From NCBI GenBank assembly GCA_016859345.1, contig CM029124.1:12488480-12552479 (forward strand): a stretch of 64,000 bases of DNA, in the 5' to 3' direction. The notes under the pieces were generated by a model that was not told where the DNA came from, did not search any database, and saw nothing but the letters and a program-made list of their open reading frames with translations. The position numbers and the translations under genes were made by a program. Shown in pieces: positions 48,988-60,890 of this stretch (position 1 is its first letter; each line of letters opens with the position of its first letter). The stretch comes from Istiophorus platypterus. Taxonomy: Eukaryota; Chordata; Actinopteri; Istiophoriformes; Istiophoridae.

Positions 48988-51900
48988 TCGAAATGTTCAT
49001 CAATCACTCCACTGTGTGTGAGCAGATTAGGAACCACACGATAGGCTGTTGAACAAAAGAGCTCAAGCAGTGAATTTTATCTCCGTCAGATTAGATGAGT
49101 ATGGAACTTAGAGCTTGAAATTCCCCCAGCATCTTCGCAGTGATTGGCTGAAGAATTGCAGTCGGATCCCATAATGATCTAAGTCAATTACAGAAGTGCT
49201 TTGCTCGTCGAGAACAACGTCGGGAACAAAATCATTCTAGAAATGCCCTGATGAGCTAAAATGAAAACTGTCTGGTTTTACAGATGTACAAGTAGAATTT
49301 CTAAGACAACTAAATTTGGTCTCACATTAGTCATTTATAATTATACTCTGATAAGCCCTGAATTAATTTCTTCCAGTTACACTCACTGAGTTCACTCCCC
49401 TCATGCCCATTCAGACCAATGCTGGATGGAAGACATTTTGAGAAGCTAATTGTTGTCATTTCACCGTTAAGACTCTGACAGCAGCAATATTTTCTAATTC
49501 CGGTGTCTTACAGAGAGATAGAGACCTGGAGATCCAACAAGACATAAACTGGCATTTATGTAGGTTTGCTGGTTGAACTAGTCCTTTATTGTAGTGAGTT
49601 ACCACAGCAGCTGCTTAGCAGTTTGTTTATCCTCTACAGCGAAACAGAAACAGTAAAATGAAAAGCACAGCAGTGTTGAGCCATACCACAATCATGTCAT
49701 GACCATGAAAAGAATTCATGGCAATTAGTTGCACACCTGCATTATTTTTAGATTCACAGTGGGTGATGTTGACTCATACTGTAGCTGTGACTGTTTTCCT
49801 CCACATGGTCTAATCTACCATGAGGAGTGTATTTGTATGGATGTGTGTGTGTGTGTGTGTGTGTATTTAATCAGCTGAAAGAGCTGGATTTGGACTCAGT
49901 AATCAGGAAACAGTCTCAAACCCTTTGTTGTAATTGGTTATGACTGTTAGACAAGGGTAAGTGACAAACATGCAGGCAGGGGTATTTTTAGCTGCTCCGA
50001 ACCACAAACCAACAGAGAGTCAAGAGTGTGGGATTTTGTGCATTTGTGTGTGTGTGTGTGTGTGTGTGTGTCTGGAGATTAAACATGTCTTGTGGTCTCT
50101 CCTGACTACATCTGATTACATTATGTAAAACAGCACAACTTGAGTTCAAAGAGCAGAGAAAGACAGCGGCAAGAACTCAGGAATGATTCATGGAAAAGAC
50201 ATGAGCACTGTAACCAAGTCATTGTTACCATGTGGCCACGAAACACAGACTCACCTTCTGTAGACTGGTGGGATTCAGCTGGGTTTTGTCTATAATCTTC
50301 ACCGCCACCTAGAGAGACAAAAGACAGATAGACAAGCAGAGAAAGAAAGGGATGGGGGTGGGGATGAGGCGGGGAGGAGGGCAGGAGATAAAAGAAAACC
50401 GAAACATCAAAACTAATTCTACTTTTGTATTTGTGTTTTGGTTGTACAGCCAGAGCCTGTGTTCCTCCTCATTATTTCACTATTCTGCTATGAGGCAGCT
50501 TTGTCCAAACATGTCACAGTTGAATCGCTGTGTTCGGTCTGGACACACCTTAAAGATCTTCTGTTCAGTAATTTGTAGAGATGAAGATTTTAATCACAAA
50601 ACACGGATATAGAAAACAAAAAAGATAAATATGTTTTTGTTCATGATGATGATGATTAGAGAATAACTATATGTAAATATATTTAGAGACAATATTAAGA
50701 TAGACAGCGAGTGGCTACAGTAAACTGTCCATAAGTGGCAGCCAATACAGAACATATGACTCTGCAGGTTGATCTACTGTTGGCTCTGCAGATCTTTCCG
50801 GGCGGCAGTCTGATCCGTCCATCTCAATAATCACCCCAAAGTGCCCAATGAAACAGACCTGCTTCCCTCACTTTCTGAGAGCTCAGCAGCTTTCACAAAG
50901 CCACTCACTGAGCCATACTGCAGACTCACAAGTAAGCCCATACATTATGCTGAGTAGTGACTGACCAGCAGTTCTACAATTTAATGTACTTACAGTGAAA
51001 AAATACAGGCTTTTGTCAGTTGCAAACAATAATCATATACTGTTATGGCACCGTTTTAGGAAGGGCTGAATAAATATGAATGTTACCAGTACTGGCAGGC
51101 TGAGCTGGTGGTCTAACCAAATACAAATTACCACAGAATCTCTTTAAGCCACACTAAGGAAAGCGCAGGACTCCGAGGAAGGCACTAGTCCTTGGTTACT
51201 GGTTGGTCCACACCACTTCCGAGCTGCACGGCCTCTATAGGCCTCGAGAGCAATTTAGTCTTCAACCACTCAATAGTGTTAAACATATCAAATGCATTGC
51301 TGTTTAATTCCCTTTTGTACTGTTTATTACTGTCATCAGCCGCCAGGAAATAAACTCAGATGCAAGCTGTTTTTGAGCATCACATTCTCAATGAAAAGAA
51401 CTGATTTTTACCAGTATTGAAGTGTATATACAGTAAGTGACATATACTCAAAAACACCAGCAACCATACTGAAATTTCTTAATTTTTGAGTGTGCTTTAG
51501 ATGTGTTAGGATAATACTGTCCCACAAAATCGCTCACCATGGAAAAGTAAGAGCTAGTCATGGTGGGATAGGTCTGGAGAAGTGAAAAAATAATTTGTGC
51601 AGTATTAAAAACCACTGTTGGTAGCATCTCAAAGTTTGACTTTAATTTACATCTATTTAGTGAATGATTTTTACTTTTCCCTATCTGCACAAACAAGCAT
51701 AAAATATGAATGTATTAACAAACTGCCCAAATATTGGTCTGCCAATTAGTATTTTACAAAATAAACTCTGCTCTCAATCAAGACGTAGTTTTAGGGGGTT
51801 GCAATGGCAATATGACTGAGCAGGTATGCTGCTGATCCCCACCTCCCCAGAACCCAGGTTGCATCAGGAAGGGCATCCGGTGTGAAAACCCATGCCAAAT

Positions 51901-54900
51901 CAAACAGGCGGATGGTGATCCGCTGCGGCGACCCCCTACGGGAGCAGCCAAAAGACAACAAAGACAAGTCAATTAGAACACGGTACAATCCTTTTTTAAG
52001 TGTTAGTGTGCCGTGTGAACTGGTACACAGACTAAGTCTAGCTGGGATTGTGAATGACTAGGCTGGGGCGGCAGGACATTTTGCAAATAAAAAATCTTAA
52101 AGCAAGTGATGGGGTATCACAGTAGCCTGGTGGTTAAAGATGTTTAATATCTAATAGCAATGTTCCTGGTTGAAATCTAGATGGGGACCTTTGTTTTATG
52201 TCATCCCCCCTCTTTTCCCCTCATTCCATATCAGCCTCTCAAGTTTGTATTATGGAATAAACAAGGAAATACGATGTACAAACACTATTAGATGAAATGT
52301 AAACTAATCTTCATAAGCTCTATTAGCATTATTTTGGCAACTAATGCAGTGTATCATGTTATATTAATGTAAGACAAAAATCAGGGTGTGACTTAATGAC
52401 GGCTGGAACATTTCTACCAGCTTCATAACTGTAAACTTGAGAAATACCAGATGAATTGTTTCTTCAAGGATTTATTAGTTTATGTTTTATTTTCTGGATT
52501 GTGTGACGTGGCATTGGAAAACTGATCGTTGTTCACTCAATTTTTTTCGAACTGAAAGCAGGTCCTCTATCTCCACATTTTGCATTTTTGGATTATCAAG
52601 ACCATGCGTAGATGCAGGTAATTTAAACTAATTTTTGTCATTTCCATCCTTTATATTGAACTGTACAAACACGATTCTGACACAGCGATTGTAACCCTGA
52701 CCTCCAACATCTCTACTGAAGGGCAAAAGGGGAGAAACGTCCTTTGCCAATTACTGATACCATGAAATTTGTAATTACAATTTCTTGTAACAATGTTACT
52801 GTGAATCTGGCCTTATAAGAGCTTGATAAGCATGGTTCAGTGGAAGCAGACTCCAGCTCTAATCCCAAGCAGCCTGTTGAGGGGAAAATCAGACAGCAAA
52901 TGCTGAGTCACGGTGGAGAGAATGCAGGTTATCCATCCTGAGTGGGGTTTCCCTAAGTCCTACAAGTTGCTATAGCATTTAATTTCATCAAGACCTGGAG
53001 GCTAAATTCCGTATTACACCATTGTAGTGGCTGTGAAAAGACTAGAATGTAGCAGGGCGATGAGAGAGTGGAGTGAAAGACTGTGCAGGGGCTTGCTGTG
53101 TGTGGACAAATGCAGCGTGCACAGGTGGTTTCTGTTTGCAGCCTTCTGTCTTGGTTGGGCGGGTGCACAGATAGACCACAGTCCCGTCATCTCTGTGTGG
53201 TGATGTGATATGACACTGTCCTCTTACGTCACTCTATCGTTCCAACTTCCAATTACCATTAAATGAGACAGAGATATTTGTTAAAATTTTCTCTATAATA
53301 CACTGTGGCAATAATTCCCTGTTTTGTTTTCAGATTGAGAAATCTGGTGGATGTGTGGACGGCATCCCATCCTATGCAAGTGTTCATCTGCATGTCTGTG
53401 TGTATGTGTGTTCTCTCTAATGGATCTGAGGGTGAATAATTCAGTCCTACAGTGACAGAAGGGCAAAGTGCATGACTGTTAATTATTCAGCACATTCGTA
53501 ACATACGGGTCATATGCTCATGACCGTATGCAGGTCTTATGATCGCGTGCACATATAAACAACTACACGTGAAAATTCAGACAGAGGACATGCAGGGGAA
53601 ACTTAGTCATTGCATCACTTGTTTGCTGAAGTGTTTTACATATTTCTCCACACTTTTATTTCCCTCTCAACTGTTTATTCACAACCCCAGGGTCCTGATT
53701 TTTGTGCACTGAAAGACACTATTTTAGGAGATTGTAAGATCATGTTTTATACAGAGAAATGACAGTATCACTGTTGCTAGGTAGGTTGAAGGGCTGGGGA
53801 ATATGCTCTGAATCGATATTAGAATATTAATAAGAATATGTATAAAATATACACAAATATACAGATATATACTTTTATTGTCACTCTTATGTCGAAGCAG
53901 ACTGTACATATACTTAATGTTATTTCATGCACATAGACTTCCTCTGTGTACAGATTAATTTATCACATTTCCCATATAATATACTTTATATTCAAGCAAT
54001 CTGTACACTGCCATGCACTTTTACACTTATACATTAAAGTTTATACAGTATGTAACTCTGAACATACAGTATATAGGAGCAATTTGACTAACTCATGTGT
54101 GATGATAATGTGCGATGATGTAATTTCGCTGAAATTAATATCTTAAACTGATAATTAATAAAACTGTATAATGGCTACACCCTAGTCAGTGGAGTATGAG
54201 GGCATATGGTAGAGGCCAATGTTTCCATAAGTGCAAATGAGCATGTGAGTGTCCCACGGTCACCCTCTTCAGCAGACACAGGACACTCTGTCACCTAGAA
54301 GCGACTTCTGCTCTGTCTCACCTCCTCCTGTGTGTTTAAAAATTTGGCAATAAAGCAAAACATTTATTTATTTTAACTGTGAGCAAAGTCTTTGCCAGTT
54401 AAAGACTTGCTAGGTTCAACCTAAGATAGCATCAGTTATAGTGGGCTATGTTCTTTCCACCTGCTCTCTCTCTCCCTCTGATCCATGTCTTTGCATTCTT
54501 ATGAGCCAGGAGAGGCACTCAGGCACACAACACAGGGCCTGTCCTTCTCCACAAACGGTGGGTAGCATAACCAATATGTTCGTTAGCATGAAAGGATACA
54601 GAATGAATCAAACTCTGACTGGTTTCACCAGGGAGGATATTTATGTCCCAAATACTCTGATATGAACAAGTAGTTATTGCAACTCTGCATATTAAATGAT
54701 GCAAGGGGCTGAGACATAGACATGAGAGGACATGTGAGGTGGATCAGGGCTGTCAGTGAGTGCCATGGGTCCTGCTGAGTGAAAGACAGTGAACAGATCG
54801 CAGGTCATTGTTTTCTCCTTAGGGAAACAGGAGCTTTAATTACAGAGACACCAAAGCAGGACGTCTATCACTCTGACAGGCTGGCAGTGTATGACTAAGT

Positions 54901-57639
54901 GCGTGACAAGAGACCAAAACAAAGAGACCAACCTGCCCCGACTGGGTGAACTAACATGGTCGAGTCCAACATTGTCATGAAAGGAGATCATACCCTATTC
55001 TGACAGTCAGAACAGGCCGAAAAACTTATTTTCGGGAAAATCGGTGTTTCATATGCAAAAGACAAGCACAAGCTTTTTATGAAAGACTGAAAGCAAATAA
55101 AGCAAATGAATACTGTATGACACCATTTCCTGTTATGATGTTTTTTTCTCTGGTGGATGCATAAAGCTGTAACTCGAATGAGAAATGTGAGTTGAGATGT
55201 GGATATTAGAGATGACGTTAAGTTCTTTTTTAAAATCTGAATCACTTTTGTTTTAAGTGAGTTCTCCTGCATTGTTACTAAAGCTGAAATGATTAATCAA
55301 TTAACCAACACACAGAATCTAAATGCAGAGAATCCACTGGTTTCAGGTTCTCAAATGTGAACCTGATGATTTTCTTGATGGTACGTTCAATATTTTTAGG
55401 TTATAGACTACAACAAGTAAGTGACAATTTTTGGTTCTGGGAAGTGAAAGATATTTTTGACATTTTCAGACTTTATAGACAAATCAATCTATTATTTCAT
55501 CAAGACATATGCATATAAATCTAATATAATAATTTGCAATCTAAATAATATTGCAAGCAACAGTAAGCTGCAGCCCTAATTGTTAACATCTAGCAATGCA
55601 AGAGCAAAGCTGATGTATGGTTTTGGAATGAAGTCATAAATAAGGAAAAAAAGAAACACCCAAACGATTTACTGTATAAAATGTAAATAAAAACTTTTCT
55701 GACCTCTCGTCCAGTCAGGACATGTCGTGCCAGCTTCACCTTGGCAAAATTCCCCTTCCCAATGGTCTTGAGGAGGCGGTAATTGCCAATATGAGGATGC
55801 TCCTCCGTGGAGGTGAAAGAGTTGCGACATCGTGGGAGGCTGTGTCGACTTGCAGACTTTGTCGGGGGGACTGGGGGTTCAACAAAACCGTCCACCGATG
55901 AGTGCTGCAGAAAAGCCAAACAAGTGGACATCAGCAACATCCTAATTCTCTCACTGGAACTTTGATTTATATACCACACAAATACTGCAAGTCCCTGAAC
56001 CTCCACAAGGACCCCCACCTCTGGCTACATTGACTGCACACATACAAAACGATGCAGCAAAGTGCTGCAGTGGAGGTTTGTGTGTGCCAAGGCAGGGATG
56101 TCTACTGTGCAAACAGAGATGAACCCATTAACTCAGCCTCAGATCCAAGAGGGGGATCCAGTGCTCGACATGTGCATGTGTGTGTCTGAGCATATATAAG
56201 TACATTTACATACAGACACTCACAGAAGTAACCGGCAAGCAAGCCCACTGAAGGACTGTGTGGGAGAGAATCAGGTTCTGACCTTTCCCTTTCTGACACC
56301 TTACCCTCCTAACCTAAAGACCTAATCAGCCACAAAAGAAAACTTGATAACAAAAGAGACTCCTTTGACTGTGTACCTTTGAGAGTACCTACAAATTGTG
56401 CAGTGCAAACTAAAGAGTTAAAACGAAGTTACCAGCTCCAAAGATAAAAAACAAACGTCCCTGTGATATGGCATATGAAGGTGAATTAGGAACAGCTTGC
56501 TGTAAGTACAACGCTGGCACGGGCTATGCGCAGTCCCTGCTGTCTTTTTTCCCTCTCCTCTACAGCAGCTGCTGATGTCAGTCCAGGTCATAGATCCCAT
56601 GATCCTCTGCTCCTGAGCACCACACCCAGCCAGAGAATAAAGCCTTGGTCTGGTTACCCAGGCTCCCCTGCTCCCATTTCACCGGGGGGAAATGCTACAC
56701 CCTGCAGGGTGCACATCACCCCAGTTAGCCCCGATCCTGACAGAAGGAGAGCTACACTCCAGGATTCAAACACTCCCTAGTGTCACAGTGTGTGTGTGTG
56801 TGTGTGTGTGAACTCAAGATCAGATTTGTCATACAGCCAGTTCAACCTTCAGCCACACATGCGCGTACACACTAACACACACTTGGCCTAAATTAACTGA
56901 GGGACATCTGGACAAGCAGGTGATTTGGAGCAATCATGCTTGATTAATATACAAAGTTTGTTTCCCGTCCATTAAGTCCCAGCCACTGACGTTCTTTCTT
57001 CAGGCCAGACATATAAAAAAATTAACACACACCTGTGAAGACACATACACACATAAAAATAAGAAAGCCAGGGGAGAGCTTCTTCCATTGTGGTGCACTA
57101 AAAGCCACTCGTCCCTGTGAGTAATGAGCTGTTATGCAATGGAGCTCAGCTGCTAGTGGGCCCGGGGGCTTCATGCTAGAGTCAAACAGAGGCAGGCTAG
57201 GCTGGCTGGCTACTGCCCGCACTGCTGAGACAGTGCTTTAATAGCCGCCTAGCCGTCTATGTCTATGCCTGTGAGACCTAAGGCAGCATTAGGCCGTTAG
57301 ACTGTTACACTAGCAGTCCACTAAGCCGATGCATTACTGAACACAGAGGATGATCAGAGAGCTGATACCATCATGTAAAATTAACATTAAGGTTTTGTTT
57401 TTTGTTTTTTGAAGTTATATAATGTTGCAGGAACTAATCTGAATTGCATCACCTGAATACGAACAATTCAGACACACGCAGTCTTGGCATCCAGATCAAA
57501 CAATAAAAGCACTACTGTTTAATCTGAGAATAACCTTTAAAATACCGCTTCCAGCTAATTTTCCACTGCTTGTATTTGCAACACAATACAATACAATACG
57601 AGGAGGCTCTGGTCTGTGCCTCGTCTTGTTTCCAGGAAG

Positions 57640-57670
<31 letters not shown>

Positions 57671-58779
57671 CAAAACAAAACAAAACAAAAAAAACCCACA
57701 GATGAACCTAGATACGTCAGAGTCTTTCAACGTGCGCTAAGCAGTCTTCATCTGGACTGATCTCAGCGGAGGCTCTTTTTCTTCTTCTTCTTCTTCTTCT
57801 TCTTCTTCTTCTTCTTCTTCTTCTTCTTCTTCTTCCTCCTCCTCCTCCTCCTCTTCTTCATCACTGTGCTGTGCTCTTTGTGCGCGCGAGCGTGTGCGCG
57901 CGAGCAGCAGGGGCGGCGAGCGGCCGTTCATAAACATTCCTTCACACCGTGGACGAGAAGCCTCCCGCGGTTCAAGCCATTACTTTGCTTTTATTTTTGT
58001 TCTTACACACGAACGCAAGTGTATTTCGGCTTCATCAGTGTCGTGGCAGCGGGATGGTGAATAATAACTCGCTCCCTCCTCCTCCTCCTCCTCCTCCTCC
58101 TCCTCCTCCTCATCGGCACTGAGCGTGCAGTTACAACAGGGCCCAATAGGTGATGGATGTCACATTGCGATGCTAACAAGCGTTGCCATTGAAAAGTAGG
58201 ACAGCGTCCTCCCCCACCCGCTCTAATTATCGGCGTCGTGGACTAGAAAATGCCCCCGGTTCAACGCCGCTTGCTCACGGGCAGCGTTTTAACCCCCCCC
58301 CCCCCCCGACGTTACCTTTGCAAGCTTCGCCCGTTACCGACGGAGCCAGCGCGCTGACGCAGTGCGTTGTTATGGCCTTATTGGGGAGAGAAACCGGGAC
58401 AGACGCGGGCTAGCCGAGCTGCACCTTTAGTCTGGGTTATTCTAGGGCTCCGTGCTTCTTTCTTTCTTTTTTCTCTCACGTCAGAGGGAGGAAGAAGAGG
58501 AAGAAGGGGGGAAGAAAACCACGGTGCTCATTGGTCGAGTCCCTCTGCAACACCCGTAAAAAAGCGCTGTCACAAACCTGCACCGACCAGTGCGCCAAAA
58601 AATAGCCGGACCCCCCCCTCCCTTCGCCCTTCCCCTCTTCCCCCTTCTCCTCTCCTCTCCCCCGGGGTCCGACATTACCCCGCTCCCGGCATCGAGCCGG
58701 CAGCGTCTCTCCGGACCGCGGCACTCACGTTCTCGGTGTCCCGCTCGTTCACCGTGGGCAATGGCGTTCTGGTCGACAT
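33017..58779 (-). CDS. mark1: MAP/microtubule affinity-regulating kinase 1 (MARK1/PAR-1 family)
   Basis: Ser/Thr kinase that phosphorylates tau and MAPs and controls polarity. Eighteen coding exons in transcript order: 58729-58779, 55704-55904, 50255-50308, 42654-42702, 42229-42294, 41876-41946, 40612-40668, 40238-40474, 38270-38389, 37506-37605, 37276-37388, 37035-37188, 36104-36285, 35701-35792, 35391-35531, 34921-35172, 33496-33540, 33017-33362. Sum 2331 nt (776 aa; human MARK1 795), phases closed. It begins [17 protein letters not shown]. Kinase domain about 57-310: [20 protein letters not shown] (Lys88), HRDLK (Asp181), DFG (Asp199) and LKB1-site Thr214 in [19 protein letters not shown] domain (about 322-365, [11 protein letters not shown]) and a Ser-rich spacer follow. 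The C-terminal KA1 domain ends [17 protein letters not shown]...[42 protein letters not shown] and [13 protein letters not shown] fit MARK1 rather than MARK2/3/4. The 15-codon exon 33496-33540 ([13 protein letters not shown]) may be alternatively used. Confidence 0.95.
33541..34920 (-). other. mark1 intron before the 15-codon exon
   Basis: 1.4-kb intron with a CAC/CAT-rich patch (33612-33634) and a pyrimidine/T-rich stretch (34130-34168). No additional exon was recognised. Confidence 0.55.
35805..35861. repeat. (AG)n microsatellite next to a mark1 splice acceptor
   Basis: About 28 AG units on the plus strand, i.e. a CT tract on the transcribed strand, ending 12 bp upstream of the mark1 exon that begins at 35792. 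On the sense strand it occupies the polypyrimidine-tract position. Confidence 0.95.
37003..37029. repeat. (CAC)n(CAT)n triplet repeat abutting a mark1 exon
   Basis: On the mark1 strand this reads GAT x3 then GGT x6, directly after the donor at 37034, and it stays open in the mark1 frame. Confidence 0.9.
38390..40237 (-). other. mark1 intron between kinase exons
   Basis: 1.85 kb, AT-rich. No exon, RNA gene or clearly recognised mobile element. Confidence 0.55.
43021..43057. repeat. (CAGC)n tetranucleotide repeat
   Basis: Seven CAGC-type units with single-base interruptions. Confidence 0.85.
44400..44512 (+). mobile_element. 3' end of a truncated non-LTR retrotransposon (LINE-type)
   Basis: The phrase gtaaagcactttgaatt, then ggtgctatataaataac, ending in a (GATT)n tail (44463-44512), has the form of a common fish LINE 3' terminus (aaagcactttg...gctatataaataaa plus short tandem tail). 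The 5' limit is unclear and no ORF remains. Family assigned from memory; an L2/CR1-like clade is likely. Confidence 0.6.
47205..47264. repeat. Alternating purine-pyrimidine tract (TG/CG/CA)
   Basis: gtatatgtgtatgtgtgtgc followed by gcacgcacacgtgtgtgc and three gcatgtgt units. Strict purine-pyrimidine alternation over about 60 bp, with a partly self-complementary core. Confidence 0.85.
48954..48982. repeat. (CA)n microsatellite
   Basis: About 14 CA units in mark1 intron 3. Confidence 0.9.
49842..49864. repeat. (GT)n microsatellite
   Basis: About 11 GT units in mark1 intron 3. Confidence 0.9.
50045..50071. repeat. (TG)n microsatellite
   Basis: About 13 TG units in mark1 intron 3, roughly 180 bp from the exon 50255-50308. 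Confidence 0.9.
51826..51965 (+). mobile_element. 3' fragment of a fish non-LTR retroelement
   Basis: The phrases ggttgcatcaggaagggcat, gccaaatcaaacaggcgga, gatccgctgcggcgacccc and cgggagcagccaaaagacaa match a very abundant teleost repeat 3' end that I recognise (gcaggaagggcatccgg...ccgctgtggcgacccc...gggagcagccgaaag). It is truncated, with no intact ORF. Exact family is uncertain. Confidence 0.7.
52109..52275 (+). mobile_element. Decayed tRNA-derived SINE
   Basis: It has an A-box-like tagcctggtgg (52123), a B-box-like ggttgaaatct (52168), then ggggacctttgttttatgtc and a C/T-rich block atcccccctcttttcccc, and it ends near ggaataaacaagg. That order matches tRNA-derived SINEs common in percomorph genomes (...ggttcgaatcc...ggggacctttgttgcatgtcatccccc...ataaaggc). 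Both boxes are degraded. Confidence 0.7.
56787..56810. repeat. (TG)n microsatellite
   Basis: About 12 TG units. Confidence 0.9.
57639..57693. repeat. (CAAAA)n pentanucleotide repeat
   Basis: About nine CAAAA units ending in an A run. Confidence 0.95.
57776..57861. repeat. (TTC)n-(CTC)n triplet repeat
   Basis: About 18 TTC units, then CTC and TTC units: 86 bp of uninterrupted pyrimidine on the plus strand, i.e. GAA/GAG on the mark1 strand. Confidence 0.95.
58074..58112. repeat. (CTC)n triplet repeat
   Basis: Twelve to thirteen CCT units, pyrimidine only on the plus strand. Confidence 0.95.
58293..58307. repeat. Poly(C) run
   Basis: Fifteen consecutive C. Assembly length at such runs is often unreliable. 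Confidence 0.9.
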
Positions 58780-59146
58780 CTTGTGTGCTCGGCGGGGGCC
58801 GCTCGGCGGCGGCGGCGGCGGCGGCGCGGCGGGGCTGGGCGGTGCGGAGCAGACGCGGCGCGGTCCGTCGAGGAGAGCGGTGCCTCCGTCCCTCTCTACA
58901 TCCCCCGGGAACACCACGACGAAGCGGCGGGGCCCGGTGTCTTTTTTGTTGTTTGTTTCTTTGTTTCTTTCTTGTTGTTGTTGTTGTTGTTGTTTTTGTT
59001 CACCGCAGCATTGCGCTCGCAAGGCCCGGCCGGCACGCCAGTTTCTTTTCTTTTTCTTTTTTTTTTTCTTATTAGCTTTGTGCGCTTCCTTCCAGGTAGG
59101 CTATTGGCAGACAGAAAAGGAGGAAAGAGAGACTGAGAGACAGAGA

Positions 59147-59186
<40 letters not shown>

Positions 59187-59420
59187 CCGGCCAGGAAGAT
59201 GCGTCGGTAGCGCACGGGACTGCGCAGCGCATCCAAACCTCCCACCAGGAAGGATGGAGGGATCTCTCCCTCCCTCTCTCTCTCTCCCTCTGTCTCACAT
59301 ACTCTTCCTTTGTCTCCTCTTTATAGCTCCATTATTCAAGTCACCAGAAAACAGTTAGGGACACAGTGAGGACAGTGTCCGTGCCATTTTAAACCGGATC
59401 CAACTATAGCGCGTATTAAC
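58780..59420 (-). promoter_or_regulatory. CpG-rich 5' UTR and promoter region of mark1
   Basis: Directly upstream of the mark1 ATG on the minus strand. 58795-58930 is extremely GC-rich with a (GGC)n core at about 58806-58835, and the CpG-rich zone extends into intron 1 (from about 57880). A (TTG)n run (58972-58993) and a long GA tract (59118-59186) lie further out. The transcription start is not resolved. Confidence 0.55.
59118..59186. repeat. (GA)n microsatellite
   Basis: Purine-only run of mostly GA units ending in six G, about 340-410 bp upstream of the mark1 start codon. Confidence 0.9.
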
Positions 59421-59576
59421 CCCGTGTTACTGCTTGTAGAAGCCCCAGAAATAGCCTCATCGTACAAGAAGCGGTTCCGTGTCACGGAGGGTTCGCGGTG
59501 CCGGTAAATGGCTTGATTAATGTTGGAATAATTAAATGGGTAATATTTTTTATTTCTTTTATTTACATGTCTGGGA

Positions 59577-59597
59577 TTTTTATTTATTTATTTATTT
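59577..59597. repeat. (TTTA)n microsatellite
   Basis: Five TTTA units. Confidence 0.85.
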
Positions 59598-60865
59598 TGG
59601 ATGTCTCAGCTCCTCAGCTTTGACCTTCTGAGCGGAAATGTGGTCAAACAGCTCAGTCATTTAGCCCATGTGGTGTCTGAATATGACAATGTGGTGAACC
59701 CTATCCAGAGAGAGAGGCCTAGCTCAAGGGTAAGGCCTGTGTCACCCCTGGAAACTGGACAGACTTTGCCACCTGTCGGAACACTGCAATATTACACTCC
59801 TCGCTGTTCCTCCAGTTATGTGTGACAATATAACAGATAATTTCCCGAGTGAGCAGAGAATAAAATCTGAGCAACTACCTGATTCTAAGAGATTTTTTAA
59901 AATTATTATTATTCCTCACTCATGAATCATTGCTTGGGTTTTTCTGGGTGCCTGGATGACAGTGTGACGTGTGCACGCAGGTGTGTACGTGCGCGATATG
60001 TCCTCTAGGTGTCAGGCTGCGCCCGCGGTGGGCCCGTGTCGCACATCTGCAGCGTTTGACATATGGGGCCCACACAAATGATGCCATCGCTCATCTTATT
60101 GCTTGAATTACTTTCACCTTTTATCCTCCGCCTCATAAGTCATGGTTGCACTGACATGTCGTATTGTGACGAGGAACAAGCAGTGCAAGAGGAGTGAATG
60201 TCCATTACTGTGTGTCTTGTATGGGATGTCACGTCTTCTTTGTCTCTGCAGTGTTACCGTGGAATTCAGGCGGACAGTGCACCTTCCTGGGTGTCGTATG
60301 ACTGATGGCTTGTCTCACACAGCAGAGAGGTCCCAGCAATAATAATGGACACAGCATGACACAACATATCACAATAACTGATGGATACAGGACCTGAAAG
60401 CCACCGCGGACGTTAGGGTCTGTTTTAGTGGTTTTGAGGAATCTGCCGTTTATATTTCACTGACTGCTAACTCAGGTGTGTAACATGGGTTCAAATAGGC
60501 CTTTCCCCCCTTCCCATCAGCAGAGTCGGGTCAGAGTGCTCAGATAAATTTCATTGAAAAAATGTTTTGTCTTCATAATGTTTTTAAGAAGAGATACCAG
60601 AACAATATGCAAAGAGATAAGATGGTTCAACAAAATAAAAGGGGTCCAACACTGAATCTTGGCATGAAGATGGGCATTTTTGGAATTCTGCATCTGATCC
60701 CAGCATGGATCAGGTCCCAGCATAGCAGATCTTATCCTTTCTGAGCCCTAACAACTGGGACCAGCTAAATTATTCTGGCAAGACACATCCCCTTACTACT
60801 AATAGTGAGATATTTGGCTGTGTTCTGCTAGTATCTATTTTAGATTTGATACCATTCACCCACTT

Positions 60866-60890
60866 TGTGTGTGTGTGTGTGTGTGTGTGC
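60866..60890. repeat. (TG)n microsatellite
   Basis: About 12 TG units. Confidence 0.9.

Larger units (their letters stand above)
42703..50254 (-). other. mark1 intron 3 (7.5 kb)
   Basis: Long intron between the VAVK exon and the [16 protein letters not shown] exon. It contains CAGC repeats (43021-43057), a probable LINE 3' tail (44400-44512), a purine-pyrimidine alternating tract (47205-47264), a (CA)n tract (48954-48982) and two (GT)n tracts (49842-49864, 50045-50071). I see no coding gene nested in it. Confidence 0.6.
50309..55703 (-). other. mark1 intron 2 (5.4 kb)
   Basis: Contains two probable retroelement fragments (51826-51965 and 52109-52275); otherwise AT-rich unique sequence. No nested gene found. 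Confidence 0.6.
55905..58728 (-). other. mark1 intron 1 (2.8 kb)
   Basis: Separates the 17-codon first coding exon from the exon carrying the start of the kinase domain. It holds (GT)n at 56787-56810 and a dense series of pentanucleotide and triplet repeats at 57639-58112. GC content rises sharply from about 57880. No other gene is supported. Confidence 0.6.

Noticed and set aside
42703..50254. Possible gene nested in the large mark1 intron
   Set aside because: Frames there are short, overlap repeats and show no recognisable domain or splice-consistent exon chain.
57737..57937. Poly-glutamate open frame
   Set aside because: Direct translation of the (GAA/GAG)n microsatellite in mark1 intron 1.
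58367..59326. 319-codon open frame on the plus strand
   Set aside because: It lies antisense over mark1 exon 1 and its CpG/microsatellite promoter. Its composition follows GC-rich and GA/TTG repeats, and it has no family resemblance.
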